Both the position numbers and the translations under genes were made by a program. Shown here piece by piece: positions 38,443-47,211 of a DNA stretch of 64,000 nt. Below the pieces are notes generated by a model that saw only the letters and a list, made by a program, of their open reading frames with translations, searched no databases and was not told where the DNA came from. How positions within the stretch are numbered: the first letter of the stretch is position 1; every line of letters starts with the position of its first letter. The stretch lies in NCBI RefSeq assembly GCF_015845845.1, contig NZ_LDIG01000050.1:40649-104648 (forward strand). Direction: 5' to 3'. This DNA is from Paenibacillus dendritiformis (GTDB lineage: Bacteria; Bacillota; Bacilli; Paenibacillales; Paenibacillaceae).

Positions 38443-39882
38443 ATGACGGCCGAAAGTCAAAGCCCCGACCATCGGCACAATTGGATTCAGGTGGCAGGCG
38501 CCAGGGAGAATAATCTGAAAAATGTAACGTTGAGCATTCCGAAGAAGAAGATTACCGTTTTTACGGGCGTGTCCGGTTCCGGCAAGTCTTCGCTCGTCTT
38601 CGACACGATCGCGGCGGAATCGCAGCGGCAGCTCAATGATACGTTCACCAGCTTCGTGCGTCACAGACTTCCGCATTACGGGCAGCCGGATGTCGATTCG
38701 CTCGACAACCTCTCGGTCGCTATCGTCGTCGATCAGAAGCGCATCGGCGGCAACGCCCGATCGACGGTCGGAACCGCGACCGATATCTATTCGCTGCTGC
38801 GGCTGCTGTATTCCCGCACAGGGAAGCCGTTCGTCGGCTATTCCGACGTCTTCTCCTTCCACAACCCGCAAGGGATGTGCCCGAAATGCGAGGGCTTGGG
38901 AACCGTAGCCGCCATCCACATCGACCGTCTGCTCGACCGGAGCAAATCTTTGAATGAAGGCGCGATCCAATTCCCGACCTTCCGGCCCGGGGAGTGGCGC
39001 TGGAAACGTTATGTCTGCTCCGGTCTGTTCGACAATGACAAGAAACTTCGGGATTATACGGAGGAAGAGTGTTGACCGGTGTCGCCGGCTCCGGGAAAAG
39101 CTCGCTTGTGAACGGGGTGCTGCCTGAATTTTATCCCGAAGCGGTCTTCATCGACCAAGGCGCGCTTCGCGGCTCGAAGCGATCCAACCCGGCGACGTAT
39201 ACCGGAATCATGGATCCGATTCGCAGCCTTTTCGCCAAGGCGAACCGGGTGAGCGCCTCGCTGTTCAGCTTCAATTCGGAGGGGGCCTGCCCGGAATGCA
39301 AAGGCCTTGGGAAAACCTATACCGATCTGGCCTTCCTGGATCCGATAGTCAGCGTCTGCGAAGTATGCCAAGGGCGCAGATTTACCGACGACGTTTTGAG
39401 GCATACGCTGCGCGGCAAGCATATCGGCGACGTGTTGGAGATGAGCGTTGCGGAGGCCAAGGTATTTTTCATGGATGATGCGATTCGTCCTGTCCTGGAG
39501 CGGTTGAGTGATGTCGGGCTGGACTACATTGCGCTCGGGCAGCCGCTGAGCACGTTATCCGGAGGCGAAAGACAGCGAATCAAGCTTGCCGCCGAGATGG
39601 AGAGCGGCGGTCAAATCTATGTATTCGATGAGCCGACGACCGGATTGCATATGTCTGATGTCGCGCGGTTAATCGGGCTGATGAACCGGCGACAATGGCA
39701 GCACGGTGATTGTCATCGAGCATAACCTGGATGTCATCAGCCAGGCCGATTGGATTATCGATATGGGGCCAGGGGCCGGCCAGGAAGGCGGACGGGTTAT
39801 TTTTGAAGGCACGCCGGAGCTCCTAATTGACTGTCCGCATTCTGTCACGGGGCAGTACGTTCGGAAGCATGTGCGAATGTAG
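38443..39882 (+). pseudogene. UvrA-like ABC excinuclease paralogue, large internal loss
   Basis: Paralogue of UvrA (DrrC/UvrA2-like, normally about 750 aa). The first ATPase half has Walker A GVSGSGKSSLVFDTIAAE and the zinc-like MCPKCEGLGTV. At DYTEEE (39066) the sequence jumps out of frame to TGVAGSGKSSLVNGVLPEFY, the Walker A of the second half; about 300 residues including signature 1 are missing. The second half keeps CPECKGLGKT, signature STLSGGERQRIKLAAEM and VFDEPTTGLHM. Near 39690 a further five-base loss shifts LMNR...[16 protein letters not shown], continuing to [14 protein letters not shown]. No intact product is possible. ATG at 38443 has GGCAGGAG. Related genes give self-protection or drug tolerance. 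Confidence 0.85.
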
Positions 39883-39895
39883 CCGCGTTTCATGG

Positions 39896-39936
39896 AATAA
39901 CAGCCAGACCTGCGAAGGAACTGGCTGTTATTTTTT
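39896..39936. terminator. bidirectional terminator
   Basis: AATAACAGCCAG pairs with CTGGCTGTTATT, followed by TTTT on the plus strand. It separates the UvrA-like remnant from the convergent small minus-strand gene. Confidence 0.85.
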
Positions 39937-39937
39937 G

Positions 39938-40111
39938 TTATCCGGTGCGAAGCTTTTTGCGAAGCTGCTTCAAGGATTGGTTTCTTCTTCCGTTCATGCG
40001 CATGCGCTGCTGCGTCAATCCGACGGCTGCCGCGCCGACGCCAATCGCCAATAAAGACCAGAGCGTTTTCCGATTATTCCAATTTTTCAAAAAACCAAAC
40101 ATTCCGTTCAT
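39938..40111 (-). CDS. DUF3918 (YrzQ-like) small membrane protein
   Basis: 57-residue protein: [20 protein letters not shown], then the hydrophobic [15 protein letters not shown] and a basic tail with [20 protein letters not shown] short membrane or amphipathic segment followed by an Arg/Lys-rich tail is the pattern of DUF3918/YrzQ proteins. GGGGGTGG precedes the ATG. Function unknown. Its stop falls just inside the terminator hairpin. Confidence 0.65.
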   Translation of the reverse strand: MNGMFGFLKNWNNRKTLWSLLAIGVGAAAVGLTQQRMRMNGRRNQSLKQLRKKLRTG

Positions 40112-40324
40112 CCCGATCCCACCCCCTTAATGACACTTGAATAATGGCATTCGCACACCGGTTTTATTGTGCTCCGGCATCGGCGGCGGCATGCAAGGAA
40201 TGCTTTCCGTCTGCAGCGGCTTGTGGAATCAATGCATTGGGGGCAAGGATCGGCTGTCATAATTTTGGCATCTCGGGGAACGATAAATTGTACAGGATAA
40301 TCGGATTCGGCAGGAGGAATTCCC

Positions 40325-41566
40325 ATGAAAAATCGCTTGATCGCCCTTATCGTTTTCGCTTTATTATGCTCGTGCTTGCCGGCGATGAGCCGGGCAGAGC
40401 CCGATGCGGAACGGAAAGCGGCAGCCGCCTTTATCCGCGGCAATGATCTGTGGATGGCGATCGGCTCCGAGGAGAAGCGGCTGACCCGCGGAGAATATAT
40501 CCGAAATCCGCACTGGTCCCATGACGGGAGCTGGCTTGCCTTCTCGAAGGGGAAAGAGGAAAAGGAAATATGGCTGTATCATGCCGCAACGGGCGAGATG
40601 CGTCAAGCCGGGCAGGGGGATAACGTACAGTGGTCGCCATCGCGCAACGTCTTGGCATTTCAATCGCAAGATGCTCGCCGCACCCTGTACGTCACAGATG
40701 CGGAAGGCAAGCGGGAGCCGGAGCGCATCGCGGACCATGTCGGCAACTTTTCCTGGAAGCCGGATGGCGCAAGTCTGCTATACTCTGTGGAAGCCCGCCT
40801 GCTGCCGGATGGAATATGGTCGGATATCGATTTATATACAGTTCGTCTGGACAAGGAGGCTCGCAGCCAGTTATTTTTTACCATCAAAAGCCAATCCCAG
40901 GACTTCTTCGCGGTCACGACAAGCCGCTTCAAATGGTCGGCGGACGGAAAATGGATCGCGTTCATCGCCGTTCCAACGGCGTCGCTGTCAGCAGACGGCA
41001 ATACGTTATGCTTGTTGTCCGCGGACGCGGGGACCTTCTTGAAGGCGGGGCAAATGCTGAACTATGATGAGTGGTTCCAGTGGGGGCCGCAAGGCAGCAC
41101 GCTCGCCTTTATCGAAGGATATGGACGGGAAGCGACCAGCAACAAGCGGCTGACCGTATTGACCGGCATGCCGTCGCTTCTGCAAAAATCCTATACGCCC
41201 GCGGGTTATGCCGATCGGGATCTCGCCTGGTTGGACCATGATACTCTGGTCGCCGCCCGGTCGAAAGAAGCCGCCTGGTCCGGCGAACCAAGCGAGCGCC
41301 CGCTTCCTTCTCTGGTGCTCGTGAATCTCGGAGGAGGGCGGCAGCCAGAGCTGACTCGTCCGCCTCGGAACGTGGGAGATTTTTTCCCGGTGCTGCTGAA
41401 GGATGCAGGATGCCTTGCCTGGATTCGTACCGACCGAAGCAAGGCGCACGTGATGCTGGCTCAGCCGGATGGAAAACGGGCGGTGCAGTGGATTCGCGAC
41501 CTGACGGTGCCTGACGGTTATTACGAGCATTGGAGTTGGGGAGAGGTCATTGACTTTCCGAGATGA
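40325..41566 (+). CDS. secreted TolB-like beta-propeller protein
   Basis: 413 residues with a signal peptide (MKNRLIALIVFALLCSCLPA then MSRAE). The mature chain has propeller blades of the TolB/PD40 type: NPHWSHDGSWLAFSKGKEEK, NVQWSPSRNVLAFQSQDARR, NFSWKPDGASLLYSVEA, RFKWSADGKWIAFIAVP and FQWGPQGSTLAFIEG, each a WSxDGxxIAF variant. Such domains bind proteins or ligands outside the cell; no enzyme motif is seen. An LCSC at the end of the signal might be a lipobox. AGGAGGAATTCC precedes the ATG at 40325. Likely monocistronic, with a terminator downstream. Confidence 0.85.
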   Translation: MKNRLIALIVFALLCSCLPAMSRAEPDAERKAAAAFIRGNDLWMAIGSEEKRLTRGEYIRNPHWSHDGSWLAFSKGKEEKEIWLYHAATGEMRQAGQGDNVQWSPSRNVLAFQSQDARRTLYVTDAEGKREPERIADHVGNFSWKPDGASLLYSVEARLLPDGIWSDIDLYTVRLDKEARSQLFFTIKSQSQDFFAVTTSRFKWSADGKWIAFIAVPTASLSADGNTLCLLSADAGTFLKAGQMLNYDEWFQWGPQGSTLAFIEGYGREATSNKRLTVLTGMPSLLQKSYTPAGYADRDLAWLDHDTLVAARSKEAAWSGEPSERPLPSLVLVNLGGGRQPELTRPPRNVGDFFPVLLKDAGCLAWIRTDRSKAHVMLAQPDGKRAVQWIRDLTVPDGYYEHWSWGEVIDFPR

Positions 41567-41628
41567 ATAATTGCCTAAGCATTGTTGACTTGGTAACCAA
41601 GTCATCCGCTTACATAGCAAGGGGAATG

Positions 41629-41660
41629 AAAAAGCCGCAGATCTTATCTGACGGCTTTTT
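41629..41660 (+). terminator. terminator after the beta-propeller gene
   Basis: AAAAAGCCG with AGAT pairs with ATCT and CGGCTTTTT across a CTT loop, ending in five T residues. The rest of the gap to 41944 holds the repeat described next and nothing gene-like. Confidence 0.85.
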
Positions 41661-41811
41661 ACTGCATGGAGGGGTAGTAATGCATATCATAATTGTTATA
41701 TAATGGGCGGAAAAACTTATCTTTCGATGGGGGGAAAATCAAAAACGGCTCTTTTGAAGATCTGGTTTTTTATGGGATTGTGAATCCGATATGTGGTATT
41801 TTTATTCAAAT

Positions 41812-41930
41812 AGGGGGTGTCCCATATCGCTGCAATGAGACAGGCCCCCTGATTCTCGAAGCTTGATTTTTCCGCAAAAATGCAAAAACCTCCATGAATG
41901 CAGTTTTCCCTGCCTCAACCATTATCCGCC
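41812..41930. repeat. second copy of the GGGGNTGTCCCAT repeat
   Basis: AGGGGGTGTCCCAT (41812-41825) and ATGAGACAGGCCCCCT (41835-41850) form an inverted repeat around a 9-base loop. They are followed by a stretch ending CCCTGCCTCAACCAT that also occurs, slightly diverged, in the element at 28552-28857. Shared blocks in the same order at two loci mark it as a dispersed repeat; the ends are uncertain. Confidence 0.4.
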
Positions 41931-41944
41931 GCTCTTCCCGCCGC

Positions 41945-42241
41945 CTAAATGAAAAAAGGGAGGAGAAACACATCCACGAAGCTGAAGAAAGGAATTCGGC
42001 GATGAAAGAAGCGCCGTCTCGGGAAAAAGCCCGGGTGAAAGCCGAATTGTCTGTAGTAGGAAGGCTGAGCCGGCATTCCGCTCATCTCCGTCATCATCTG
42101 TTCGGTCGGAATCGCCAGCGTGACGCCTTCCGGATCGACATGGGCGATAAATCCGTCATAACAGTGACCATCCTTCGTACGGATTCCGACATACTTGTTC
42201 ATACAGCACCAGCTGAGCTGTTGGAAATCATGTGGGCTCAT
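41945..42241 (-). CDS. small Sm-like/DUF-type protein, possibly spore-associated
   Basis: 98 residues. The N-terminal half (CMNKYVGIRTKDGHCYDGFI then AHVDPEGVTLAIP) has the strand pattern of short Sm-like beta-barrel proteins common in spore formers. The C-terminal half is rich in Phe, Arg and Tyr (HPGFFPRRRFFHRRIPFFSF) and ends in a hydrophobic VDVFLLPFF. AGGAGGTCACCC gives a strong RBS before ATG at 42241. No family can be named with certainty. A similar Sm-like pair lies at 46.3-46.9 kb. Confidence 0.65.
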   Translation of the reverse strand: MSPHDFQQLSWCCMNKYVGIRTKDGHCYDGFIAHVDPEGVTLAIPTEQMMTEMSGMPAQPSYYRQFGFHPGFFPRRRFFHRRIPFFSFVDVFLLPFFI

Positions 42242-42399
42242 GGGTGACCTCCTGTTCGCATGTTCATCACAACATAAGTCTATCCGCTCCTCCCCATTTC
42301 GCTCACGGCATTTGCCCAGAGACGCATAATATCGGTATGATAGAAGGAGTCATACTTGATTCCTCAATAACGGGGCTCATATAAGGAGGATATGATCCT

Positions 42400-43350
42400 G
42401 TGCCGAATATCCACGATATCGCGAAGAAAGCCGGAGTATCGGTCTCCACCGTATCCAGAGTGATCAACAATTACAAATATGTGTCCGAAGAAAAGAGAAA
42501 AGCCGTGCAGCAGGTTATCGATGAATGGAACTTCGCTCCCAACCGCAATGCCATAGGCTTGATTCGAGGTGAGACCCGAATGATCGGGGTCATCATGCCG
42601 TACAATAACAATCAGCCCTTCGATCAGTTGCTGCACGGGGCATTGAACCGTTCGCGGGAACTGGATTACTCCGTGGCCGTGCTGCCGACGAAATATGATA
42701 AGAATAAAGAACTGGAATATCTCTATATGCTGAAAAATAAATGGCTGGACGGTGTGATTATTACCTCCCGCGCGAATGATTGGGAGCAGATATTGCCTTA
42801 TGTCGAGTACGGATCGGTGATTGCTTGCGAATTCACCGAGCATCCCGAGATTGGCTGCGCTTATATCGATCGGTATGCCTCTTATGTAGACGCCTTTCAG
42901 TATTTGAAGGAGAAGGGACATACCGCAACGGCCTTCACGATCGCGAGGGGAGGGGAGAGCAGGAGCACGCAGCAGACGTTCGCGGCGTATGAAAACGTAT
43001 TCGGCAGCGTGCCGGACGATTACGTCATCTCGAATTGCTATTCGTTCGAGGATGGGTACCGAGCGGCCGAGAAGCTGCTCAGCCTGGAGGACAGACCGAC
43101 GGCCATATTCGCCAACGGGGACGAGGTGGCCGGCGGGATATACCGGTATGCGGTCTCGAACGGGCTGGCCATTCCGCATGATCTGGCGATTATGGGGCAG
43201 GAGAACCAGCCGGTCGGAGTAGCCCTCGACCTGTGCTCCATCGACCATCGGCTCGTGCAGGTCGGCGAGCAGGCCTTCGACCTGGCGGTGCGGCGTTCAC
43301 GCGACAAGGTGAACATTCCTTACCGTATCCTTGCCAGATCTTCGGTATAA
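42400..43350 (+). CDS. LacI family transcriptional regulator
   Basis: 316-residue LacI/GalR repressor. The HTH and hinge are at the N-terminus (NIHDIAKKAGVSVSTVSRVI, then FAPNRNAIGLIRGETRMIGV). A periplasmic-binding-protein-like ligand domain follows, with a typical PTAIFANGDEVAGGIYRYA and an effector pocket aspartate in NGDE. GTG start at 42400 after AAGGAGG. Effector and targets unknown; the HAD phosphatase gene 80 bases downstream on the same strand is one candidate, and autoregulation is usual. Confidence 0.92.
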   Translation: MPNIHDIAKKAGVSVSTVSRVINNYKYVSEEKRKAVQQVIDEWNFAPNRNAIGLIRGETRMIGVIMPYNNNQPFDQLLHGALNRSRELDYSVAVLPTKYDKNKELEYLYMLKNKWLDGVIITSRANDWEQILPYVEYGSVIACEFTEHPEIGCAYIDRYASYVDAFQYLKEKGHTATAFTIARGGESRSTQQTFAAYENVFGSVPDDYVISNCYSFEDGYRAAEKLLSLEDRPTAIFANGDEVAGGIYRYAVSNGLAIPHDLAIMGQENQPVGVALDLCSIDHRLVQVGEQAFDLAVRRSRDKVNIPYRILARSSV

Positions 43351-43430
43351 ATTTTATTTTGAGGCTTGACTTGAAATCCATTTCATCCTGTACCATTGGT
43401 TGCGAATAAGGATAGGGGAGGATGAATGGG

Positions 43431-44042
43431 ATGTATCAAGCTTTTCTCTTTGATCTGGATGGCACCATTATCGATTCGGAGCTTATCGGGCTTCATGCGC
43501 TGCAAGAGACGCTGGCCGAGCTCGGTCTCACGTATCATCTGGACGAGCTTCGCTTCTCGCTGGGGATTCCAAGCTACAAAACGATGGAAATGTTAAACGT
43601 GAAAGATATTCCAGCCGCCATAAAAAGATGTGCAGAGATAGAAAAACCGTATATGAGCAACGTTCCCATTTTCGAGGGGATGAAGGACGTCATTGCGAAG
43701 CTTCCGGCTTGCGGGATCGTAACGTCCAAGACGGCGGAAGAAATGAAGGACAGCTTCTATTTGCTCGGCATTGATCATTATTTTCAATCGGTTGTGTGCG
43801 CCAGTGATACGAGCAAGCACAAGCCCGATCCGGAACCGCTCGAATTGGGGCTGCGGCTTATGGATTGCCCGGCGGATAAAGCGATTTATATCGGGGACTC
43901 CCCCTATGATATGAAGTGCGCGATGGCGGCGGGAGTCGATTTCGGACTTGCGCTGTGGGGGGCGAAATCGGCATCCGGATTCGAGGAGGCCCGGTATATT
44001 TTCGAGACGCCGCTCGATATTTTGAAGCTGCTGCACCGGTAA
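43431..44042 (+). CDS. HAD-superfamily phosphatase (PpaX/phosphoglycolate phosphatase-like)
   Basis: 203-residue HAD hydrolase, subfamily IA. Motif I is FLFDLDGTIIDSE at residues 5-17, motif II VTSKT, motif III lysine in SDTSKHKPDPEP, and motif IV YIGDSPYDMKCAMAAG. A helical cap lies between motifs I and II. PpaX-like pyrophosphatase or a sugar-phosphate phosphatase are plausible. The ATG at 43431 is nine bases after GGGGAGG; ATG at 43422 abuts the RBS and is less likely. Downstream of a LacI-type regulator. Confidence 0.9.
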   Translation: MYQAFLFDLDGTIIDSELIGLHALQETLAELGLTYHLDELRFSLGIPSYKTMEMLNVKDIPAAIKRCAEIEKPYMSNVPIFEGMKDVIAKLPACGIVTSKTAEEMKDSFYLLGIDHYFQSVVCASDTSKHKPDPEPLELGLRLMDCPADKAIYIGDSPYDMKCAMAAGVDFGLALWGAKSASGFEEARYIFETPLDILKLLHR

Positions 44043-44205
44043 ACGGATGAAGCTTTCCACCGAAGCGGAATCCCGAAGCGACTCATCAATAACGAGGAAG
44101 ACCAAGCAGGCATGATGCGCATGCATGATATTTCCGATCGGCGGAGGCCATCCTTAAGCGGGATGGCCTCGTACACGGGCGACGTCATCAAGAGCTGACA
44201 TCCGG

Positions 44206-44415
44206 TCAAAATAAACGCTCCAAAAAAGGCTTTTCCAAGCTTGCTTTCACTGCTTGCCGGTGGCGGCCGATTTGCTCGATAATCGGACGCTTGTGGGCCA
44301 GCGCATAGGCGGCCGTGTCGCGTATCCGCTCGGCGAGCCGCGCCGCGTCCGTGGAGATAGCCAATTGAGGAAGACCGATGGAATGGGCGAAATCGAACGA
44401 TCACACTCCCGTCAT
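44206..44415 (-). pseudogene. polysaccharide pyruvyl transferase remnant (start and C-terminus joined)
   Basis: ATG at 44415 overlaps the stop of the upstream glycosyltransferase gene (ATGA) and encodes only MTGV before a stop. The next frame then holds about 63 residues of a pyruvyltransferase C-terminus (FDFAHSIGLPQLAISTDAAR, ending SLEKPFLERLF). Relatives carry a comparable segment at the end of a 300-350-residue enzyme. I infer an internal loss of about 250-300 codons. These enzymes add ketal pyruvate to cell-wall or spore polysaccharide, consistent with the two glycosyltransferases. Confidence 0.6.
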
Positions 44416-45545
44416 TGGGTTCGGGCTTGAACAGCCGTATAGATTTCATCCATCCGCGCCACGATTTTATGAATATCAAAGTGCCTCAAGGTCCATCTGC
44501 GGCCTTGCGCTCCAATTTCCTTGAGAGCGTCCCGATCGGCCAATGCTTTTATCAATGATTCGGCGACTGCGTCTTCCGTCGCCTTGCATTCGGAATCATG
44601 GTCGCCGAAATAACAGTCCCACGCTTGTCCGTATACCGCCGGCTCGACAAGACCGAAGAAGCCGTGGTTGCCTACGGCCAGCACGGGCTTCCCGCAAGCC
44701 ATCGCTTCAAGAGCAACCCGGCCGGTGCCCACCACGATATCCCCAAGCGCGTAATATTCACGAATTTTCGTCTGATTCCCGGCCATATGAATAAAGGTGT
44801 GTCCGGTATGATCATGGATGGCATCGACTATCTCGCAAATTTCGGAAAATTGGATGCCGTCGCCGACCACGACCAGATGCAAATTAGGCACCTCTGTGCC
44901 GCGCAGCCGTTCCGCCGCCTTAATCAACATCGTGCAGACGATGGCTTTGTCCCAGGCGAGCCGGCTTGCATAGACGATAACGGTCGCATCATCCGGAATC
45001 TGGAGCGACTTCCGCAGTTCATGAGAGGGCGCCGGGTAGAACGCCTCCGGGTCGATCCCGTTCGGCACCAGCAGGGAAGTGAGCCCCATGTCTTGCAAAT
45101 AGCGCTGCACTGGCTTGCTGACACAGATGACCGCGTCGCTGTATTGGGCCGTGTTGATAAGCTGTTCCTCGGGATAATAAGCTCCGTGAACCGTAAAGAC
45201 GACAGGGATGCCCAATTCTTGGGCAGCCATGGCCGCATACATTCCCGACGGGGTTTGATGCACATGGACGACATCGATTTTGCGGTATCGCATGATCTGC
45301 TTCAAGGTGCGGATCGTTTGCTGAAGCGAGCTATCCAGCATAAAGGCGCCGGCTGTTAAATCGACGGCATGAATCGGGCATCCCGCCTGCGTGAAGGAAT
45401 TGTACAATAAGCCGTTCGCTCCGCAGTATACCGGCTTCACTCCTAATTCTTGCAGCCCCTTGACCAGACTTAGCACATGGGTTTCCGTGCCGCCGACGGC
45501 CAAGCTGTCCAACACCATCAGCACACGGTAGCCTTTATTTCTCAT
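44412..45545 (-). CDS. glycosyltransferase family 4 (GT-B)
   Basis: 377-residue retaining glycosyltransferase. The N-terminal domain opens VLMVLDSLAVGGTETHVLSL (glycine-rich acceptor loop) and contains VVHVHQTPSGMYAAMAA. The nucleotide-sugar domain has SLLVPNGIDPEAFYP, the E-x7-E-like region GRVALEAMACGKPVLAVGNHG and a C-terminal helix. Donor and acceptor unknown. It overlaps the upstream GT2 gene by 11 bases, so both are in one operon, probably for a surface or spore polysaccharide or glycoprotein. Confidence 0.9.
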   Translation of the reverse strand: MRNKGYRVLMVLDSLAVGGTETHVLSLVKGLQELGVKPVYCGANGLLYNSFTQAGCPIHAVDLTAGAFMLDSSLQQTIRTLKQIMRYRKIDVVHVHQTPSGMYAAMAAQELGIPVVFTVHGAYYPEEQLINTAQYSDAVICVSKPVQRYLQDMGLTSLLVPNGIDPEAFYPAPSHELRKSLQIPDDATVIVYASRLAWDKAIVCTMLIKAAERLRGTEVPNLHLVVVGDGIQFSEICEIVDAIHDHTGHTFIHMAGNQTKIREYYALGDIVVGTGRVALEAMACGKPVLAVGNHGFFGLVEPAVYGQAWDCYFGDHDSECKATEDAVAESLIKALADRDALKEIGAQGRRWTLRHFDIHKIVARMDEIYTAVQARTQ

Positions 45546-46260
45546 TGCGCTTCATCCGATTTTTTCCAAAGTATTTCCGGGACCGCTGATTCGGATGGCT
45601 GCGGTAATAATACAGAACATCCGGTATATTGGCGATATTCAGGGGCTTTGCCTTCAGCGCCTTGGCAATAAACTCATAATCTTCCGCGCCTTCTATTCTC
45701 CTTGTATGCCCGCCGATCCGATCGAACAGCTTCCCTCGAAGCATGGTGGTCCCATGGCATACGCAGTGGCCGCCGTTGGCATACACTTTGCGTATTTGTT
45801 CCCCGTACCGGATCCAACCCGCTCTTGATCTCGGCTCCCAAAGATTGTGATGAAACACTTCATAGTTGGTTCCCACCACCTCGATTTCCGGACGGCCCAA
45901 CAAAAAGGACACTTGCCGCTCCAGGCGTTCATGATGCGAAATATCATCCGAATCCTGGGCAGCGATATATTCCCCCGCAGCCAAAAATAAGCCGGTTGTC
46001 ACCGCTCCGGCATACCCGATATTGCGGGGCAGAGGCACCGTAATAAACGTGCGGTCGGCCAATTGCTCCCGGTTGACTTGCAGCCATTTCTCCACTTGCA
46101 GCAAAGAATCGTCTGTCGAGGCATCATCGACGAGAATGATTTCCCAATTCGGGTAAGTTTGCCGTAAGATGCCATCCAAGCAATCAAGCAAAAAAGCTGA
46201 TTTGTTATAGTTTGTTATCACAATGCTTACAAGACCGGGCACTCTTGGGTAGGTCATCAT
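45535..46260 (-). CDS. glycosyltransferase family 2 (GT-A)
   Basis: 241-residue GT2 enzyme: nucleotide-binding start VSIVITNYNKSAFLLDCLDG, LVDDASTDDSLL, the metal-binding DxD-like AAQDSDDISHHERLERQ, and GAEDYEFIAKAL as the catalytic-base region. The tail is basic (SRKYFGKNRMKRNEK). ATG at 46260 follows AAGGTGG; a GTG at 46269 is an alternative. First enzyme gene of the cluster, preceded by two small Sm-like genes. Confidence 0.9.
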   Translation of the reverse strand: MMTYPRVPGLVSIVITNYNKSAFLLDCLDGILRQTYPNWEIILVDDASTDDSLLQVEKWLQVNREQLADRTFITVPLPRNIGYAGAVTTGLFLAAGEYIAAQDSDDISHHERLERQVSFLLGRPEIEVVGTNYEVFHHNLWEPRSRAGWIRYGEQIRKVYANGGHCVCHGTTMLRGKLFDRIGGHTRRIEGAEDYEFIAKALKAKPLNIANIPDVLYYYRSHPNQRSRKYFGKNRMKRNEK

Positions 46261-46283
46261 GTTCACCACCTTATTTCAGCTTG

Positions 46284-46478
46284 TTATGAAGTCACGCGGA
46301 CATAGGACACCATATGGAGTTGAAAGATCGCATACTGTCCATTTTGATATCCCGTCAACCGGGAATTGCGGACAGTCAGCTTCATATCGTCGACGGGTAC
46401 GAGAATGCCTGTTATCAAATCCAATGCGCTTGCCACCTGGACTTGTTTTCCAATCAATGATCGGAGCTTTTCTTTCAT
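46284..46478 (-). CDS. 64-residue Sm-like (DUF2642-type) protein
   Basis: MKEKLRSLIGKQVQVASALD, then LITGILVPVDDMKLTVRN and a QYAIFQLHMVSYVRV tail. The strand pattern G-x-x-V-x-V plus a loop and a terminal VSYVRV matches short DUF2642-like spore-coat-associated barrels. ATG at 46478 is eight bases after AAGGAAGG; a GTG at 46487 is less likely. It lies 17 bases downstream of a related 119-residue protein, suggesting a co-transcribed pair ahead of the glycosyltransferases. Function unknown. Confidence 0.65.
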   Translation of the reverse strand: MKEKLRSLIGKQVQVASALDLITGILVPVDDMKLTVRNSRLTGYQNGQYAIFQLHMVSYVRVTS

Positions 46479-46494
46479 TTCATTCACCTTCCTT

Positions 46495-46854
46495 TTATTG
46501 AATTTGGAACGAGATGACTTGGTTCAAGTGCACAATCACGATCGATCCATCCGACTCTCTAATTTCTGCATAGTCCTCTCCGACCTCGGTGATAATGCCT
46601 TGAATCGTTCCCCCGAACGAGGTCAACTCAACCTGGCGATGAACATATCTTTCGAGCGATGGCTTGAGCGGCGAATCCGAGCCGCGATTCCCTCCGCCCC
46701 CCATCTCCTCCCGAATCGCTGTCCGAAACGCTTGAACGAGCTTGTCTCCTTGGAGCTCGTCCCCCGTAATAGACTCCTTCACGACTTGCTTCATGAGTTG
46801 AGCCATTCCCTCAAAATAACTTTGCAACTCCTTTTCGTTTGCTTTCAATTTCAC
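46495..46854 (-). CDS. 119-residue protein with C-terminal Sm-like domain
   Basis: The N-terminal half is helical (ANEKELQSYFEGMAQLMKQV, then VQAFRTAIREEMGGGG) and a Gly/Ser linker joins it to a small beta domain (RQVELTSFGGTIQGIITEVG then SIVIVHLNQVISFQI), similar in pattern to the 64-residue neighbour. GTG at 46854 with a weak AGGCGGG. Likely a structural or spore-surface protein; no named family is certain. Confidence 0.6.
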   Translation of the reverse strand: MKLKANEKELQSYFEGMAQLMKQVVKESITGDELQGDKLVQAFRTAIREEMGGGGNRGSDSPLKPSLERYVHRQVELTSFGGTIQGIITEVGEDYAEIRESDGSIVIVHLNQVISFQIQ

Positions 46855-46871
46855 AATATTTCACCCGCCTT

Positions 46872-47126
46872 TCATTTCCGTATTAATAGAGTATAAAAAA
46901 AGGAGAAGGCTTGACTAAACTTCTCTCTAACTTTTGGCAATTTTGTTCGTTTGAACAATCGCATGAAATGGGGAACGTGGCCGATCACCGGGGGAAACCG
47001 TCGCGGAAGGCGCATGTCGCCCAAGCGCTTGGCCGTGGTTCGCAAGGGAGCCGCCGCTTGCGGAACTGACGGGAAAGGCAGGGCCTGGCTCATTGAGCGG
47101 GAGGCTGCGTTCGAGAGTTGAGCCAT
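46872..47126 (-). CDS. possible small basic protein upstream of the Sm-like genes
   Basis: 84 codons open, with a C-terminal part MRLPRRFPPVIGHVPHFMRL that looks protein-like. Its stop is 17 bases before the next gene's start and the RBS (GAGAGTAGAGA) is weak. It could be a real small coat protein or chance; codon composition is not decisive. The remaining gap (47127-47157) is short and featureless. Confidence 0.3.
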   Translation of the reverse strand: MAQLSNAASRSMSQALPFPSVPQAAAPLRTTAKRLGDMRLPRRFPPVIGHVPHFMRLFKRTKLPKVREKFSQAFSFFYTLLIRK

Positions 47127-47157
47127 ACGTCTCTACTCTCTAGCAGGGTTAAAGGAT

Positions 47158-47192
47158 AATAGAAAAAAAGAACATCCATCACAGATGTTCTT
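47158..47192 (-). terminator. terminator of the sulfate transporter operon
   Basis: On the minus strand AAGAACATCT pairs with GGATGTTCTT across a short loop and is followed by seven T residues, 20 bases after the cysW stop. Confidence 0.85.
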
Positions 47193-47211
47193 CGGTAAGG
47201 CCGGATCGCGC

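Noticed and set aside
37834..38970. 378-codon open frame on the minus strand
   Set aside because: Antisense to marR and the uvrA-like gene, both supported by clear motifs; low-complexity, no RBS.
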